From Xanthoparmelia taractica (lineage: Eukaryota > Ascomycota > Lecanoromycetes > Lecanorales > Parmeliaceae), in assembly GCA_033085395.1 (NCBI GenBank), contig JANQBS010000250.1, positions 1 through 56,562 of the forward strand: a stretch of DNA of 56,562 nt, written 5' to 3'. Shown here one piece after another: positions 7,940-19,800 of the stretch. Below the pieces are notes generated by a model. The model was not told the DNA's origin and made no database searches. It saw nothing but the letters and a program-made list of their open reading frames with translations. Position numbers and translations under genes: made by a program. Positions within the stretch are counted from its first letter, which is position 1. Every line of letters starts with the position of its first letter.

Positions 7940-10713
7940 CTACACCTGCCTGCCCTGCTCCCCGTCGGACCTCGAAAACACCTTCACAACACCATCTCCC
8001 CCTCCGCTGACCACCCACCTGCCATCCTGACTCCACACGACACTGCAAATCCCTTCCCCCCGCATTAGTCTGTGACTCGTGATCTCTTGCACGCAAGACC
8101 TTTTCTCCAGCGACCAGAAGCGTAGACTCGCGTCGTGACCGGCAGAGACAAGTTCCCCTCCTGACGGTGAGAGGGAGAGAGCCGAGATGGCCGCTGGATG
8201 GGCCAACATGTTATACGTGCATTGACCTAGATCCATCAGTATCATGTCAGAATGGGGGAAGAAGAACAAGAAATGACGTACCGCTATTGGCATCAAAGAA
8301 TCTGATATAGCGATCTTCATGCCCGCTGAGTATCATGCCCTCCACACCACTGCTCGATCCAGTGGGCCCATGCACCATGCTCTCATCTTCCGATACACCT
8401 CTTCCGGTGTCAAAGCTCATGCTACCTCCCGGACCAACTGTCGTAGCAGCTACCGCGTTGACCCCTGTGCCTGGAGTGCCGTCATATGTTTCCAGACTCG
8501 CCATGCCGACCATCTCTTCTGCTGTGCGGGTGCTGTAGACGAGGATCGAAGCATCGGCGTAGGATACCACAAAAGTGTCGCCCGACATGGACAAGGGACT
8601 TATGCAGGTGGGGGATGGGCGATCAGGCCGCTGTATTCGGTGCACGCAGAAGTGTTGAAACGGCCTCGAGGTAGCTGTATTTGGCTGTGGGGAGGACGGG
8701 AAATTAGAGCCCGCTGATACCGAATTCGCTCGTCGACTACCTCCCGTACCTCTTCTCGACGCTTGATGTGGTGACGATGTTTGAGCTGATGTGCTGACGG
8801 CCCAGATGAGTATCGTTCCGTCCGCGGCGCCAGATGCGACTATCGTTTGGTCTATGCCACCATAGTGTATAGATTGATCTCCAAGTACGGATAAGGAAGT
8901 CCCCGGCAGCACACAGACTGTCCACACAGCGTCTGTATGACCATCCAATGTGGCTTTCGGGTCAACCCTGCCCCGTTCCCATACTCTTACAGTAGCGTCC
9001 TGCCCTCCGGAGAAGACCCAGCCATCTCCTTGGGCCCTCCCGCCGTTTGTAAAAGGTTGGTGTACCGGGGACGCCGCGAGCGAGAGGACAGCACCGGTAT
9101 GGCCACGATGGGTTTGGTCGCACTTGAGATCCAGATCTTCTCCCTTATTTGGATTGCTGCCAGCCGTCCACCTCTTGATGGTCCCGTCATCCCCAGCAGT
9201 GCAGATCTCAGGTTGCGCTGGGCTCCCTCCACCAGTGAAGATGACAGACCGCACGACGTCGAGATGACCTCTGAGCGCAAAGCGTACCTTGAACTGGCCA
9301 CTATCGCCTCTAAAACTGGCACCTGTGTTCGATGTTGACAGCTCCCTCAGCTCATGCGATCCATCGCTCGGCCGCCTTCTAGATAACGAGCTTTTCCGCC
9401 TGTGCGAACCAGGTCCTCCGCGCGTAGGAGATTTCAGCGCAGCGTTGTTCGCGCTTGAAAAGACATCGGTATCAGGTCTTTGTGGTAACGGTTGCTCTGA
9501 CGGAGGCCGGTCTTCAATAGGAGGAGGCTCTGCAGGGTCGTCAAAATTCCATCCATCTGCATCGGCAACCTCCGGCTCTTCTGATGTCCTGGAGTTGTCC
9601 TCTTCTTCACGGGGGGGCACGGGTCGGCCAAAAGAATCATAGCTATGTGCCACTTTTTCAACCGGCTCATCGCGATCACGAATGGGAAAGCTGTATTCTG
9701 ATCGAGATGGGTTTGACCGATCGATAGCGGTCAGAGGCGTATTTTGCTGTTGTGCTTGTCGTTCTGGCAGGCTTCGGGTCATGTAGGATGCCTGTTCTGG
9801 CTGCTGTGTGGTGCGAGACAGTGCTGGGATGTCAGACACTCGAGGGACAGGCGGAGGTTGATGATTGGGTAGAGAGGATGGTCCTAGTGGCCCGATGTTG
9901 TTTGGTAGCTGCTTTTGTCTTTGCTGGACATAGACTTCCTCCAAAGATCTTTGTGGCTGCTGGTCACCGGCATATTGACGATTTTGAAGCGCTTGCTCTG
10001 ACTCTTCGTTATATTGCTGCTGGCCATTGAAGGACAGGACGTGGTACGAGACCTCTTCGATGCATTTGCCGAGGTACAACCGTGACCGATCTCTTTCCGA
10101 TTCGTGTCTGAGACTTGTAGAGGATTGGTCTTCAGGTTCGAGGTTGAGGAAGGAGTTGTGAGGTTTGCCTAGAGATCGCAGGTGTCATTAGCCACAAGCG
10201 AATAGCGGGTGCCAGCGAATAGCGGGTGCCGAGAGATGCCCACCCTTGGAAGTTGGCCTGGCATTGGGCTTCGTCACCTGACTCGCCTCTTTCTTGTCGT
10301 CTGTTTGCGAATCAGACTGCGGAGCTTTTGCCTTTTCCCTTTCCTTCTTCAGAGCATGCTCCAGGAGCCGGATATGTTTGTCCATTGATTCCCGCAATCG
10401 CTTGTTTGTCCGTCCATCGCCCTCAAGCTTTCCGATCCGCGACTTCATTTCCGCTCTTTCAATTTGCCAGGCATTCCGTTCCCGTTCATGTCTATGCCAT
10501 TCAGTCTGTAGGAAGCGCATTACCCCTGTAGTGACGGAAGAGTCAGCGGAAAGCTTTGACGCTCCGCAGATAAGGATGCTTATATCATGGTGCATGCTTG
10601 CCTTGTAATGTATATTCTGTGCCCTGAGGCTGCGCTCCACTGTTACCTGCCTCGCTCCCGCCAGCGGCACTCCCTCCGCTGCCCCCCATGCCAGCGGAGT
10701 TCTGCCATGCCAT
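7940..10713 (-). CDS. pro11: Striatin (STRIPAK regulatory subunit, Pro11/HAM-3/StrA type)
   Basis: Four exons (10713-10602, 10525-10244, 10168-8282, 8226-7940) give 855 residues. The N-terminus has a Gly/Ser-rich leader and then the striatin signature EYTLQGVMRFLQTEWHRHE, a coiled coil with IERAEMKSRI and LLEHALKKERE, and after intron 2 the conserved FLNLEPEDQ and RHESERDRSRLYL. A long polar linker precedes WD40 repeats from about residue 380 to the end (for example GHLDVVRSVIFTGG, GHTGAVLSLAA, SGHEDRYIRFFDANSG, SAGHDASLRFWS). By family it is the scaffold subunit that ties PP2A to kinases in the STRIPAK complex, acting in hyphal fusion and fruiting-body development. Intron 1 (10601-10526) begins with GC instead of GT; intron 2 contains a 17-bp tandem duplication; intron 3 is 55 bp. 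Confidence 0.93.
10198..10231. repeat. 17-bp tandem duplication inside striatin intron 2
   Basis: GCGAATAGCGGGTGCC plus one base occurs at 10198-10214 and again at 10215-10231, inside the 75-bp intron 10243-10169. It makes up almost half the intron and looks like a recent slippage event; splice borders are intact. Confidence 0.9.
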
Positions 10714-13700
10714 TATCTCCGAAGCTGGCACAGCCGCACAATCATTACCGTCAACCTAGATACAACTGACAGATAAGACTTGACACCTTGTTTAATGGGA
10801 TCTCTTGTTGGGTTGGTCGTGTCGCGGGCTGTGAATTTGGAGCTTGGAGATTTATTGTAGGCAATGGTCAAGGCCCCGGCATCTGCTATACGTCGAGAAT
10901 CTATGTTAAAAGTGACGCCGAACGAGCGTTAGGTGTAACAGTATATCAACGGTTCTTGACGGGTAGAAGCGTCAACGGGTCGCTGGAGGCGAAGTCCAAG
11001 TTCCATTTTGGACACCAGACCTATCGCGCCAAGCATGATAGGGCTGAGCAATCCCGCGTGTTCTTTCTTTTCTCAGGAAGTCTACAATACTGTGAATAAA
11101 ACTCCACAAGCCGTGATACAACCGACAATCTTCCTGCGGTAGGATCATAGCGAGGGATACTATTCATTGTACTTCTAGATAATTCAGGTCATCCAAAGCC
11201 TACTAGACGTGGGAGCTCTACTCACGTGCTGAGATAAAATGGTCGCGTGCTCGGTTATACTAGTTGTATTGAAAGGCGGAAAAACGATGACTAAGCAAAA
11301 ATACTAGTTAATGATTGGCCAAGGCCAGCTGATCTATCTGATAACACTCTTAAGAACATAATGAAGGAAACAACATGGAGGTGTCCATGGACCAGTATAT
11401 ATGCTCGCTGAGAGCATTCCATCAGATTCGCCGAATTTCGCTTGCCCCCACCATAGAATTCTGGCGTGACCGGGGGATCCTTCCCCGCTGGAGAGACCTG
11501 GTGGACCGAGCGAAGTGATTACCTAATACCAACAATACAAGCAGTGGACGATGCTACTCACAATGATACTCAAAGACAGTCATATTAGTGAAAGTCCGTC
11601 CCTTTGGATTTCGACAAGCGCAACGAGAGAGTTACGAAAATTACCACGGAACAGTCCAAGCCAGTGCACTCAGAGGACCTATTCGTCTTCGTTTACAGCT
11701 ACAACATAGACAGCTCTTGATGCCGAAATGTGCAACTTGCACTCCGCACATGAGCATGAACAACAAAGTCCCCTCATGTTTAGGGTCACCAGACAGGCAG
11801 GTTCCATCAAGTCCTGCTACTCACCTTGCTTGCAGAGGTAAAGCTTCTCTGTCAAGCGAGGCTCAGCGGTCAAGCTACTCGAGGATGTTCTTGATGAATG
11901 GGTTGACCTTGGGAAGATGCTCACCGTGCACAATTTGTAGTCTCTGGGAAAGAACGATATACCACAAGCGTGTGATATAGGCACCAGAACACGAAAACGA
12001 TTAAAGATTCTTCAGCGGATGCCGGCGAGGGCAACAGGCCAAGCGAGGCTGCAATTCGTTTTCAACCTCACGACAGCCTCGAACCGAAGTCCACACGATA
12101 TCTAAGATCACGATTTTCGTATCATCACTGGCTTCCATTCACCTAGTTGTCGAAGCCTACAGAAGTACCTGGGCCACGAGGTGGTCGAATGGAGACCTTG
12201 GGTATCGGTAGGGCCGGAGATAAGGCGACGTTTTTGGAAAATTCATGGCAACGGCAGCTAATGCATGTAGGAATCAACCATCTCTGTTGATTGAGAGTGG
12301 TGTCAGCATATAGACGACTGAAGGAGATTGTCGCTTTACGTTGAGGAGTCTATCTACAGAGAGCTCGGCGCAGACGAGAATGCAAGCGTCGTCTCAATAC
12401 GGAATAGAGCTTACAAGTTCGAAACTTCCATCGCTGGACTTAGCCTTCCCAACAGGAAATCGAACACGAACTCGGACAGAGAGACTCATCGCTTCACGTT
12501 GCCTAGCCATCGAGAGGACAGTGGTTTGCACAAGGATTCCACAGCCGCGTGCTAGGCTTGGGCCAGGTCTGCCAACAAAACAAGGTCCACGTGGTAAATC
12601 TGCCGCTAGAAGAACGTCTCTACGTAGCTGGAAGTCAGTCTAAGTGTGTGGTCTGTAGCGTCGAATACAATGAGGCGACGACTGGAAGCTATTGCTTCAC
12701 CTCATTTCGCCCTCAAACAAGGGAGATGCCTAGTACCACAAAAAGTCACGGAGCGATTGGTACAGACTGGGCCCGAATCATAATGACTGCATCTTCTCAT
12801 CTTAGCTATATCTTTAAAGGGGACGCTTATGTTGACGCAGCCGTTACCTTAAAGGCTGGGTGCATGCCGGCCGCACGGCCCTGGGGCTAATGCACCCCTT
12901 TTCGAAAGAGAAGGCAAGGCCCCTCGGAAGAAGTGATCTCGATGCTAGTGATAGACATCCTCTGAGGTCGAAGATTGCCATTGTCATGGCGGGACAAGAC
13001 GTATCAAGGAGCTGTGATTTCTCTTGTCCTGCATTATTTTTGGCTGTCATCGATCTTCCTATTGTAAGAACGTTGAGCAGTAGCGCCGGCCCAGGCAGAT
13101 TACGCTACGGCCTTCACAAGCTTCTAAAAAGGCATGGATGCAAGAGCCTTCATGCACGATAATGCAGAGACGTTGCTTCAAGCCAGCGGCATCAATCTGC
13201 TGGACGGTCATCTTACGTAGTAAGTTTTAAGTAGTTGTTATGAACAGCTGTTAAACGAGCCGGGGGATCCGCGTAGCGCATGGGCCCCTTCCTACTGTAT
13301 CCTGTTGAAGTACCTTAGTCTCAAAAGAGCAGATATTATGCAGGAGGGCGAATGACAGCGTCCGTGCCATGCGCGTACCTTGCAGATACCCCACAAAAGA
13401 ACAGATTTGGAACGTCAACTTCCCAACCTGAGGTTTGACCTCTCTGGCTGTGTCGAATGTACCGACAAACCGTGAAGTGGTCCTTAATTTGAACAACCCT
13501 TCAAAGAGATGGCCTGCACGAATATCGGCGCAGCTGGAGCTGCATTTCATTTGCATTGCTAATCTCTTGTTCGCTTGGTCCCTACTTCTACAGGAGGATG
13601 AGCGGCCGCTGTGCTCCCCACTGACTGATTCGGATCAGCAGAGGCTAAAGGGATGCTAAGGCTCGGAGAAGACAACACTATCTAGACACAGAAACCGAGC

Positions 13701-14507
13701 AGCGGTACTGCGAATGCAGAATTGGCCCACGCATGTCTTAGGGACCTGCTATGATCACAGCCAGACGTGGTCACACTCCCAGCTGATTCCGGGTTGTCAT
13801 CCTCCCCATCTTGTTGCATCACGAGCCTCGCAATGTTCCGCGCGTCCGCTAATTCCATGTCCATGAGAGTACGGTAGGATTTGGAACAAGTTCTCATTTC
13901 ATATCCATCACTTGAGCCATTCTCCCACTACATGGCTCATGAAGTCTGACCAAGGCCTCTTTCAGCTATATCGCTTGAAAAGTCAAAGATACCTTGAGGG
14001 TGGGCCATTTGGTCCCACGAGTGTCTGTGGATTTTGAACCCTGTGGTCTGGAAGAGTCGTAGCTGCTTTGAGAAGGTTGCTCTGGCCGACGTTGAGGAGT
14101 TGGTAATGAATGCGGTGAGGTTTGGGGTTGGAGTTTGAGCTAGGATACGAGGGAGCACGCCACGACTTGTGAGAAAGGGGGATAGCGGGTCTGAGGTGGT
14201 GGGTGAGTTGTGAGCATCAACCAACTTTTGTTGTAGATTCAAAGCACGCAGCTTTGAACAATTACCCCAGATACTGGAATGAGTCATTACGAAAGAAGAC
14301 CAAGTTACAGAACATCTGAGCTTGGAATTTGGTACTGTGTCGCCATGCTCTGAGATGGGATCGAAGGGCTCGAGATCGTGCTTCGTATAGTCACTGGAAT
14401 GAGAAAACTATGACTAGGGTAGTGCTTCAGAATGCTGTTTATATAGCCTAGCTGGGTATAGTACATACAGTCAAGTTCCTCGACCTCCATCGAGCCTGCT
14501 TCACCCT
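10714..14507. other. 3.8-kb stretch without a supported gene
   Basis: This interval separates the striatin start from the Rad14 stop. Frames of 60-130 codons are present on both strands (for example 11588-11980 plus, 12549-12890 plus, 13937-14287 minus), but they overlap each other, lack motifs and lack consistent splice signals. Composition is that of ordinary genic DNA, not of the AT-rich island. The minus frame at 13937-14287 (116 residues, Ser/Thr-rich) is the least unlikely candidate for an exon of a lineage-specific gene, but I cannot support it. Confidence 0.5.
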
Positions 14508-15716
14508 CTAAAACTCCAACTCCTCAACCTCCATCCCACACTCCACGCACGTCTTCGTCCCGACCCCATCATCCCCCTCAACCGGCCTCCCCCAAACATG
14601 CGTATGCTTCCCGCCTCCTCCCACCTCGTCCCCAAACTGCCCTCCGCCCTCACCCTTCCTCCCCCGCCTATAAGCCTCCACCCTCGTCTTCTTCTTTAAC
14701 TCCTGCAACTTGGCCCTGAACTTCCCCTCCTTCCTCCTCTTCTTCTCGCCCTCCCGCTTCTCAAACTCTGCATCCAACCTGTCCTCGCCACCCCACTTCT
14801 TATCGCTGAAAGCGTATTCTTCAACCTGGTAGCGCAGATACAGCATCATGTTGTTCCAAGTGCTCTTGTGCGGATTCGGGCGTTCGAGATGGGGCAGCAG
14901 TTCCTCGTCCTTCAGCTCGGGATCCGTCAACAGGTAATCCTCCCTCGCCTCCGTCTTCGTCAGCAGGCTGTATTTCTCCGGGAACTTCTCCTTGCACGCG
15001 TTGCAGACGGAACAGCGCAGCGCCTCCTGCCACTTCCAATCAATCTCCAAGCTGCCGCACTCCCGGCACTTCTTGTTCTCCTGCGCTTCCTTTGACAGCA
15101 CGCTTAGCCCCGGCTCGAACGGTCCTGCTTTCTGCTCTCGTAAAGATCGTAATAGCTGGTGCCGTTCCCACTCCTTCATCGTCATGTGCGCCGGCTTCTC
15201 GTCCGCCCTCAGCGAGTGCAACGCTTTGTTATGTGGATCGTCCGCCGCGGTCAAGAATCCTCCCTTCGTATCCGTCATCTTACTGAAGTCATACTCGACG
15301 AACTTTGTAAAATTCCTCGCCGGTTGGATCTCGTCCAGGGGGCGAAAGCCGCTGGGCTTCGCCGCCGGTGTGGTGCTTCGTGCATCTCGTAGTGTGGAAG
15401 TGACGCCGGCTGTGGTGGAGGAGTAGGGGCGCTTCTGGCCGGCGGCGAGGTTGTTGGAGGTGAGGTTGCTGGCGGAGCGTTTGAGAGAGGCGGGGGCGTC
15501 GTTGTTGCGGGCTTCGGATTCGCGTTGGGAGCGGAGGGCTTTGGCTTTTAGGCGGTTGATTTCCTGATTCTTCGGTCAGAAGGCAGGTAGAACAGGCGGC
15601 GAAGGTGAAGGGCATACTATATTTTTGACTTGCTCTGGTGTGAGGGGCGATGTTGGGAGTACTCCAGGGTTGGAGGGCGCTGTTTGCGGAGGGGGGGTTG
15701 AAGGTCGCTCGGCCAT
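14508..15716 (-). CDS. rad14: DNA repair protein Rad14 (XPA homologue)
   Basis: Exons 15716-15618 and 15563-14508, with a 54-bp intron, encode 384 residues. The C4 zinc finger of XPA is seen as CRECGSLEIDWKWQEALRC with CNAC after it. It is followed by the conserved ALRCSVC...FPEKYSLLTKTEAREDYLLTDPELKD region that binds damaged DNA and partner proteins, and by the LPHLERPNPHKSTWNNMMLY motif. A basic coiled region (KKRRKEGKFRAKLQELKKKTR) and a second CxxC near the C-terminus (TCVECGMEVEELEF) complete the protein. By family it verifies lesions and positions factors in nucleotide excision repair in the nucleus. The start is the Met before ERPSTPPPQ, and the splice joins VKNI to EINRLKAKA, the usual XPA N-terminal helix. 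Confidence 0.95.
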
Positions 15717-16123
15717 TTTGACATTTAACAGATGAAAACAATATTATACAGGCATCACGCAGAAGAATCTTGCCGTAGACCAAGGCCGTGTCCTCTGAGA
15801 TACTGAGGCGCAAGTTTGTCTTGGGTTGTCGTAGGAATCAAGGTGGCGTTACGTGGGGAAGATCTTCTCAGGGTACTTGATATTGACTCTATTTACACTT
15901 GTTCCTCTGGAATAGGAGTATTCGCAGGCAGAGTAAGAGGCCAAAGTAATGTGCCGTTATTTCTGTAGCATCCATTGTGTCTTCCGAGAATTTGGAAGCA
16001 CAAAGCGAGTTTTCATTTATTTGTCCAGGGATTCAATGAGATCTACACATGTCGCCAGCATCTTACACACCAGGCACCCACAGTGCCATGCCAAACATGA
16101 TCCTTTTCCAAACATGTCACAGC
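15717..16123. other. Intergenic, Rad14 promoter and Pho88 3' region
   Basis: About 400 bp between two minus-strand genes. Nothing beyond short frames and no recognisable regulatory motif. Confidence 0.6.
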
Positions 16124-16846
16124 CTACTCTTCCTTCACGCCTCCACTTCCTGCTCTCTCTGCCTGCTCAATGCTCTTCTTATCCGCCTTTGGATCCCCTG
16201 AGCCACCCATGCCCATCATCCCTCCGGCACTCTTCCATGGCCTCTTCAGCTCCCCAATAGCTGGCTGACCGAATAGATGGATCTTCATCAAGTTGCCCTC
16301 AAACGCTCCCTTGAGTGGGATGATGGACTGAATCAAGAGTGGGTTCGTGTACTTCATGTACAGATGCATGAAGCCCATCATTCCTATTCCCATCAATTGC
16401 GATTTGTACATCCCCTTTAGCTGTTGTAGGTCGTAAGAGTGGACAGTAGTGGTGATGAGCTTGGGTTCTTCGGCTGAGCCCATTGGTGGTGGTTCGACGT
16501 ATTTGAGGGTAGTGAGATCTATTAGAAACGGTCAGCAGATACGGCGAAAATTGTGCACAGTGTGTTGTATTCACCCTTCTTCGCGTTAATCTTCATCTGC
16601 ATGTATAGGTAGATGCCCAAAATGATGAGATTGGAGACCACGTAGAGGACGCGGACGCCTAGAAGGACTTGAGGGTCTTCAAAGGGTATCTTCTTTGATA
16701 CCTGCATCATGCCAAGAATGATGATTAGATTCGTACTGTACGATGTAGAAGTCAGCGCAGCTCAGGATCAGACAGCAGCACCAGCTCCTGCAAGCGCAAG
16801 GCGACAAGACTTACATCTGGGGGTTGGCCAGACTGAGGCCCGCCAT
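16124..16846 (-). CDS. pho88: Pho88/Snd3 family ER membrane protein
   Basis: Three exons (16846-16815, 16735-16575, 16518-16124) give 195 residues. The joined N-terminus reads NPQITNLIIILGMMQVSKKI, a hallmark of Pho88, followed by PFEDPQVLLGVRVLYVV, a transmembrane helix (NLIILGIYLYMQ), KKDLTTLKYVEPP, and YKSQLMGIGMMGFMHLYMKYTNPLLIQSIIPLK, ending in a Gly/Met-rich and Lys/Glu-rich tail. In yeast this protein sits in the ER membrane, was first linked to phosphate uptake and later to the SND route of SRP-independent membrane targeting. Length matches the family. The first exon is only 32 nt; both phases were checked and keep the frame open. Confidence 0.94.
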
Positions 16847-19800
16847 GGCTGAAAGAAGGTACCTGGCAACTTATCAAGAGAAAAGATCGAGGCACACTGA
16901 GCTGTGCAAGGTGTTGGAAAGGGGGCAATGTTGAGGAAGCCTGGGCTAGGAACTTTCTCAGAAGATGGCGGCGAGGACACCTAGAGGCTCTTAGATACAT
17001 GACATGATTCATAGGCACAGGACGCGAAAGATGGGCGATCCAACGTCTCCCTGTTCCACTTGGATGGATGTATCTCAACCTCAATCGGCGTGAAGACAGG
17101 ACAAGCCTCTGTCCTAATCCACTCTCTTGCATCTCTCTTCAGCACCTGCATGTGTGTTTTAATCTACTCCGGCTACAAATGCAGCCAGATCCATATACCT
17201 AGCCAGATTGCTCTCCTCTGTCTCGAAAATGATATGCTTATAGCCATTGCTGCCCATCCAAGTGACACCTCCGCCTCGCTGTCTGTGATCATAGGTTTGG
17301 CGACAGAGAGTAAGGATCACAGTCGTCCTTGTACACGACACACTCTAGGCACGAATCTCTAACAGGCCTTCTTTACACCTTAGTCCTTTTTCCTTTGCAG
17401 AAGAAAAACTAGAACCAGATGTGAACATGTTGCGTTCGGTCCAAAGGTCGAGGCAGAGGAAAAGCATGTCGGCCTGTGCGTTTGAGTTTGGACTTATCGT
17501 TGGAAGCTGATTTCGAAATTTTGATTAGTCTCAATGGTCGTGATTTATCCTTAACGGTGTACTTGGGAGTATCAAGCTTTTTGCGGACCATATTATGGGG
17601 GGGAAGATGGAATATGAGGCGCACCGTAATGCATCGCCTTTTTGCTGTTCCTCCCCGGTACAGACAGCTGGTACTATCTGCTGTTTAGGATGTGTGAGCA
17701 CTGCAGGCTGTGGGGAATGTTCAGGGAGCCAGGCGAGGCATTTCAGCCAATAAATGTCATCGGCGTCCCCAATGTTGATCAAGCTGTTCTCAAGGCGTAC
17801 AAAACTGTACCCAGTGAGCCTGCTGGTATCGAAATAAATTCACAATTAAGACTTTTTGTATTCTCGACGACGCGGTCTGTTTGGCCAGGTCGTAAGAATC
17901 CCTCGGACGATCTCTCACAAAGGCACAAATTACAAGGGCAAAAGCTTATCGAATCGCAATTGACAATTCCCTCTCGTACTTACTCGAGACAGTTCTTCTT
18001 TGTAGGGTGAAGCTTTCGGTACGCGCAAAGCCAACATGCGAGCCAATCGACCTCATCATGCTTAGATACGTATTCGAAGATTTATCACAGCCCCAGACTG
18101 CTTTCAACAAAAAACAGCCTTCGAACCCGACTCGGTCAACTGGAGTAACCTTTACTTGTCTCTTCAACAATACCGTCAATCCTTATCCCCAAATTCCGTC
18201 AACTCAAGCAGCGCCTTCCCATCTCACTTATTAACCCTATCGGAACGACATCTTCCGTATACGGCTCGAAACTGGCAATGAGAGCAACAGAGGCCAAGCT
18301 TTTCTTTCTGTTGACAAGATGGAGAGATGACCCATTACGTGAAGTTGCGTCCGCCGAGTAGGCGGTTCCGATAATGGTTTGTTGTATATTGTCTGGTGGC
18401 GAATCCTGGGGCGTGCACTGGATGAGTAAGAACTACGACTGAAAGAACATGCGGAGCGGGCGTGAGGGCCGGGCTATTCGAGAAATCTACTTCGAGTCTT
18501 TGCTATTGTTAAGTCTTGGTATCTACTGTTTATACGGAATCCATACCATAAGCACTACGACCTCTGCGGGCAGAGCGCTTGCTATTCCATCTATCTTTCT
18601 TTCTATATGTCTATCTCCCTACGTCAAAGACACTCTTCCATCCCTCTCCATATTCACATTCACTCATCTCGCCCCTTCTTACCCCCACCCCACAACGCCG
18701 GCGCCCTCCTCCTCATCAATCGAGACACCACCGAAAGCCCATCCTCCCCCAACCTTTATCGTCTTCCTCTATCTAGGGTGTCTGTCCCCTTGAAGCGGTC
18801 CATGTCCGTCCGCGCCAATATTCCTCAAACAGCTTCCACGTCACTGGTCCCCTTCCTTCCTTGCACACTCTGCCAGGGTGCGACGTGCAAGCTGCCGTCG
18901 TCCATGGACGGAGACGAAATGCCCAACCCGCCATCCACGTCTCCTTTCTCGTATTCCTTTCTCGTGATGTTCCGGAATTGCGGCATAGGGGGAAGGGGCG
19001 ATCTTTGGTGGAGTAGGGCCACGGTGCTAATGTTGCTCCAGTCGTTGTTCTTGTCACATCTGGATATATTGGTCTGGATGATGGATATAAATTGTTAGTT
19101 TCGTTCGCGGGATGTTGTTATGTTGTACCCTTCGTGCAGCGTCTTCGCTGGCTCGTGCATGTAGTGTATAGTCGAGTAGAGGCGAGGAGAGGGCGGCATG
19201 ATCCATTTCTGCGTCGTCCGTTCAATGGCGTCCACGACATCCTTCCCTCCACTTTACCATCAACTTCGCCTTCACTTTTACCTTCCTCTTTTCTTCACCA
19301 CCGACAAATACGTGCCCTGGTCCTAATACGGAAGGCTCGCTGCGTTCTCAGATGCTGAGGCTGGCGCGTGTGTCAGTTTTTTATACATACCTGATGCCCC
19401 AAGTCTCCACCGCAACTACCTCCCGTCACGAACACTGCACCTTTTGCACTTTCAGCCTCCTATATTTCACTGCTTAGCTCCCTGCTTAGCTCCCTCCTCC
19501 CCATCCTACCCACCGCTTGCTCAATATTAATAAGGCTTTATTTAGCCCTCCTACGCCTCTCTTTCCCCCTTCGTTTCCCCCTCCGTTTTCCCCCTTTAAA
19601 TTCACGCTTCTCGCTCCCTTCCCCTCTCAACAGTCACCCCCAGCTTTCTCACTTCACCCTCAGTAAAATCAACATATCCTCTTCATTCCCCCCCTTTCTC
19701 ATCCCTTCCTCTTACCCACCCTCTTCTCTCTCTTCCCTTCTCTTCTCCTTCCCACTCTCCCCTCACCTCCCCTCTCTCCATACCCTCCTCTCTCCAATAA

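Noticed and set aside
10294..10608. Plus-strand frames opposite the striatin N-terminus
   Set aside because: Shadow frames antisense to a well-supported coding region.
18449..19098. Overlapping frames of 65-163 codons on the plus strand
   Set aside because: Ser/Pro-rich composition follows from the CT-rich DNA; no motif, and the frames overlap in all three phases.
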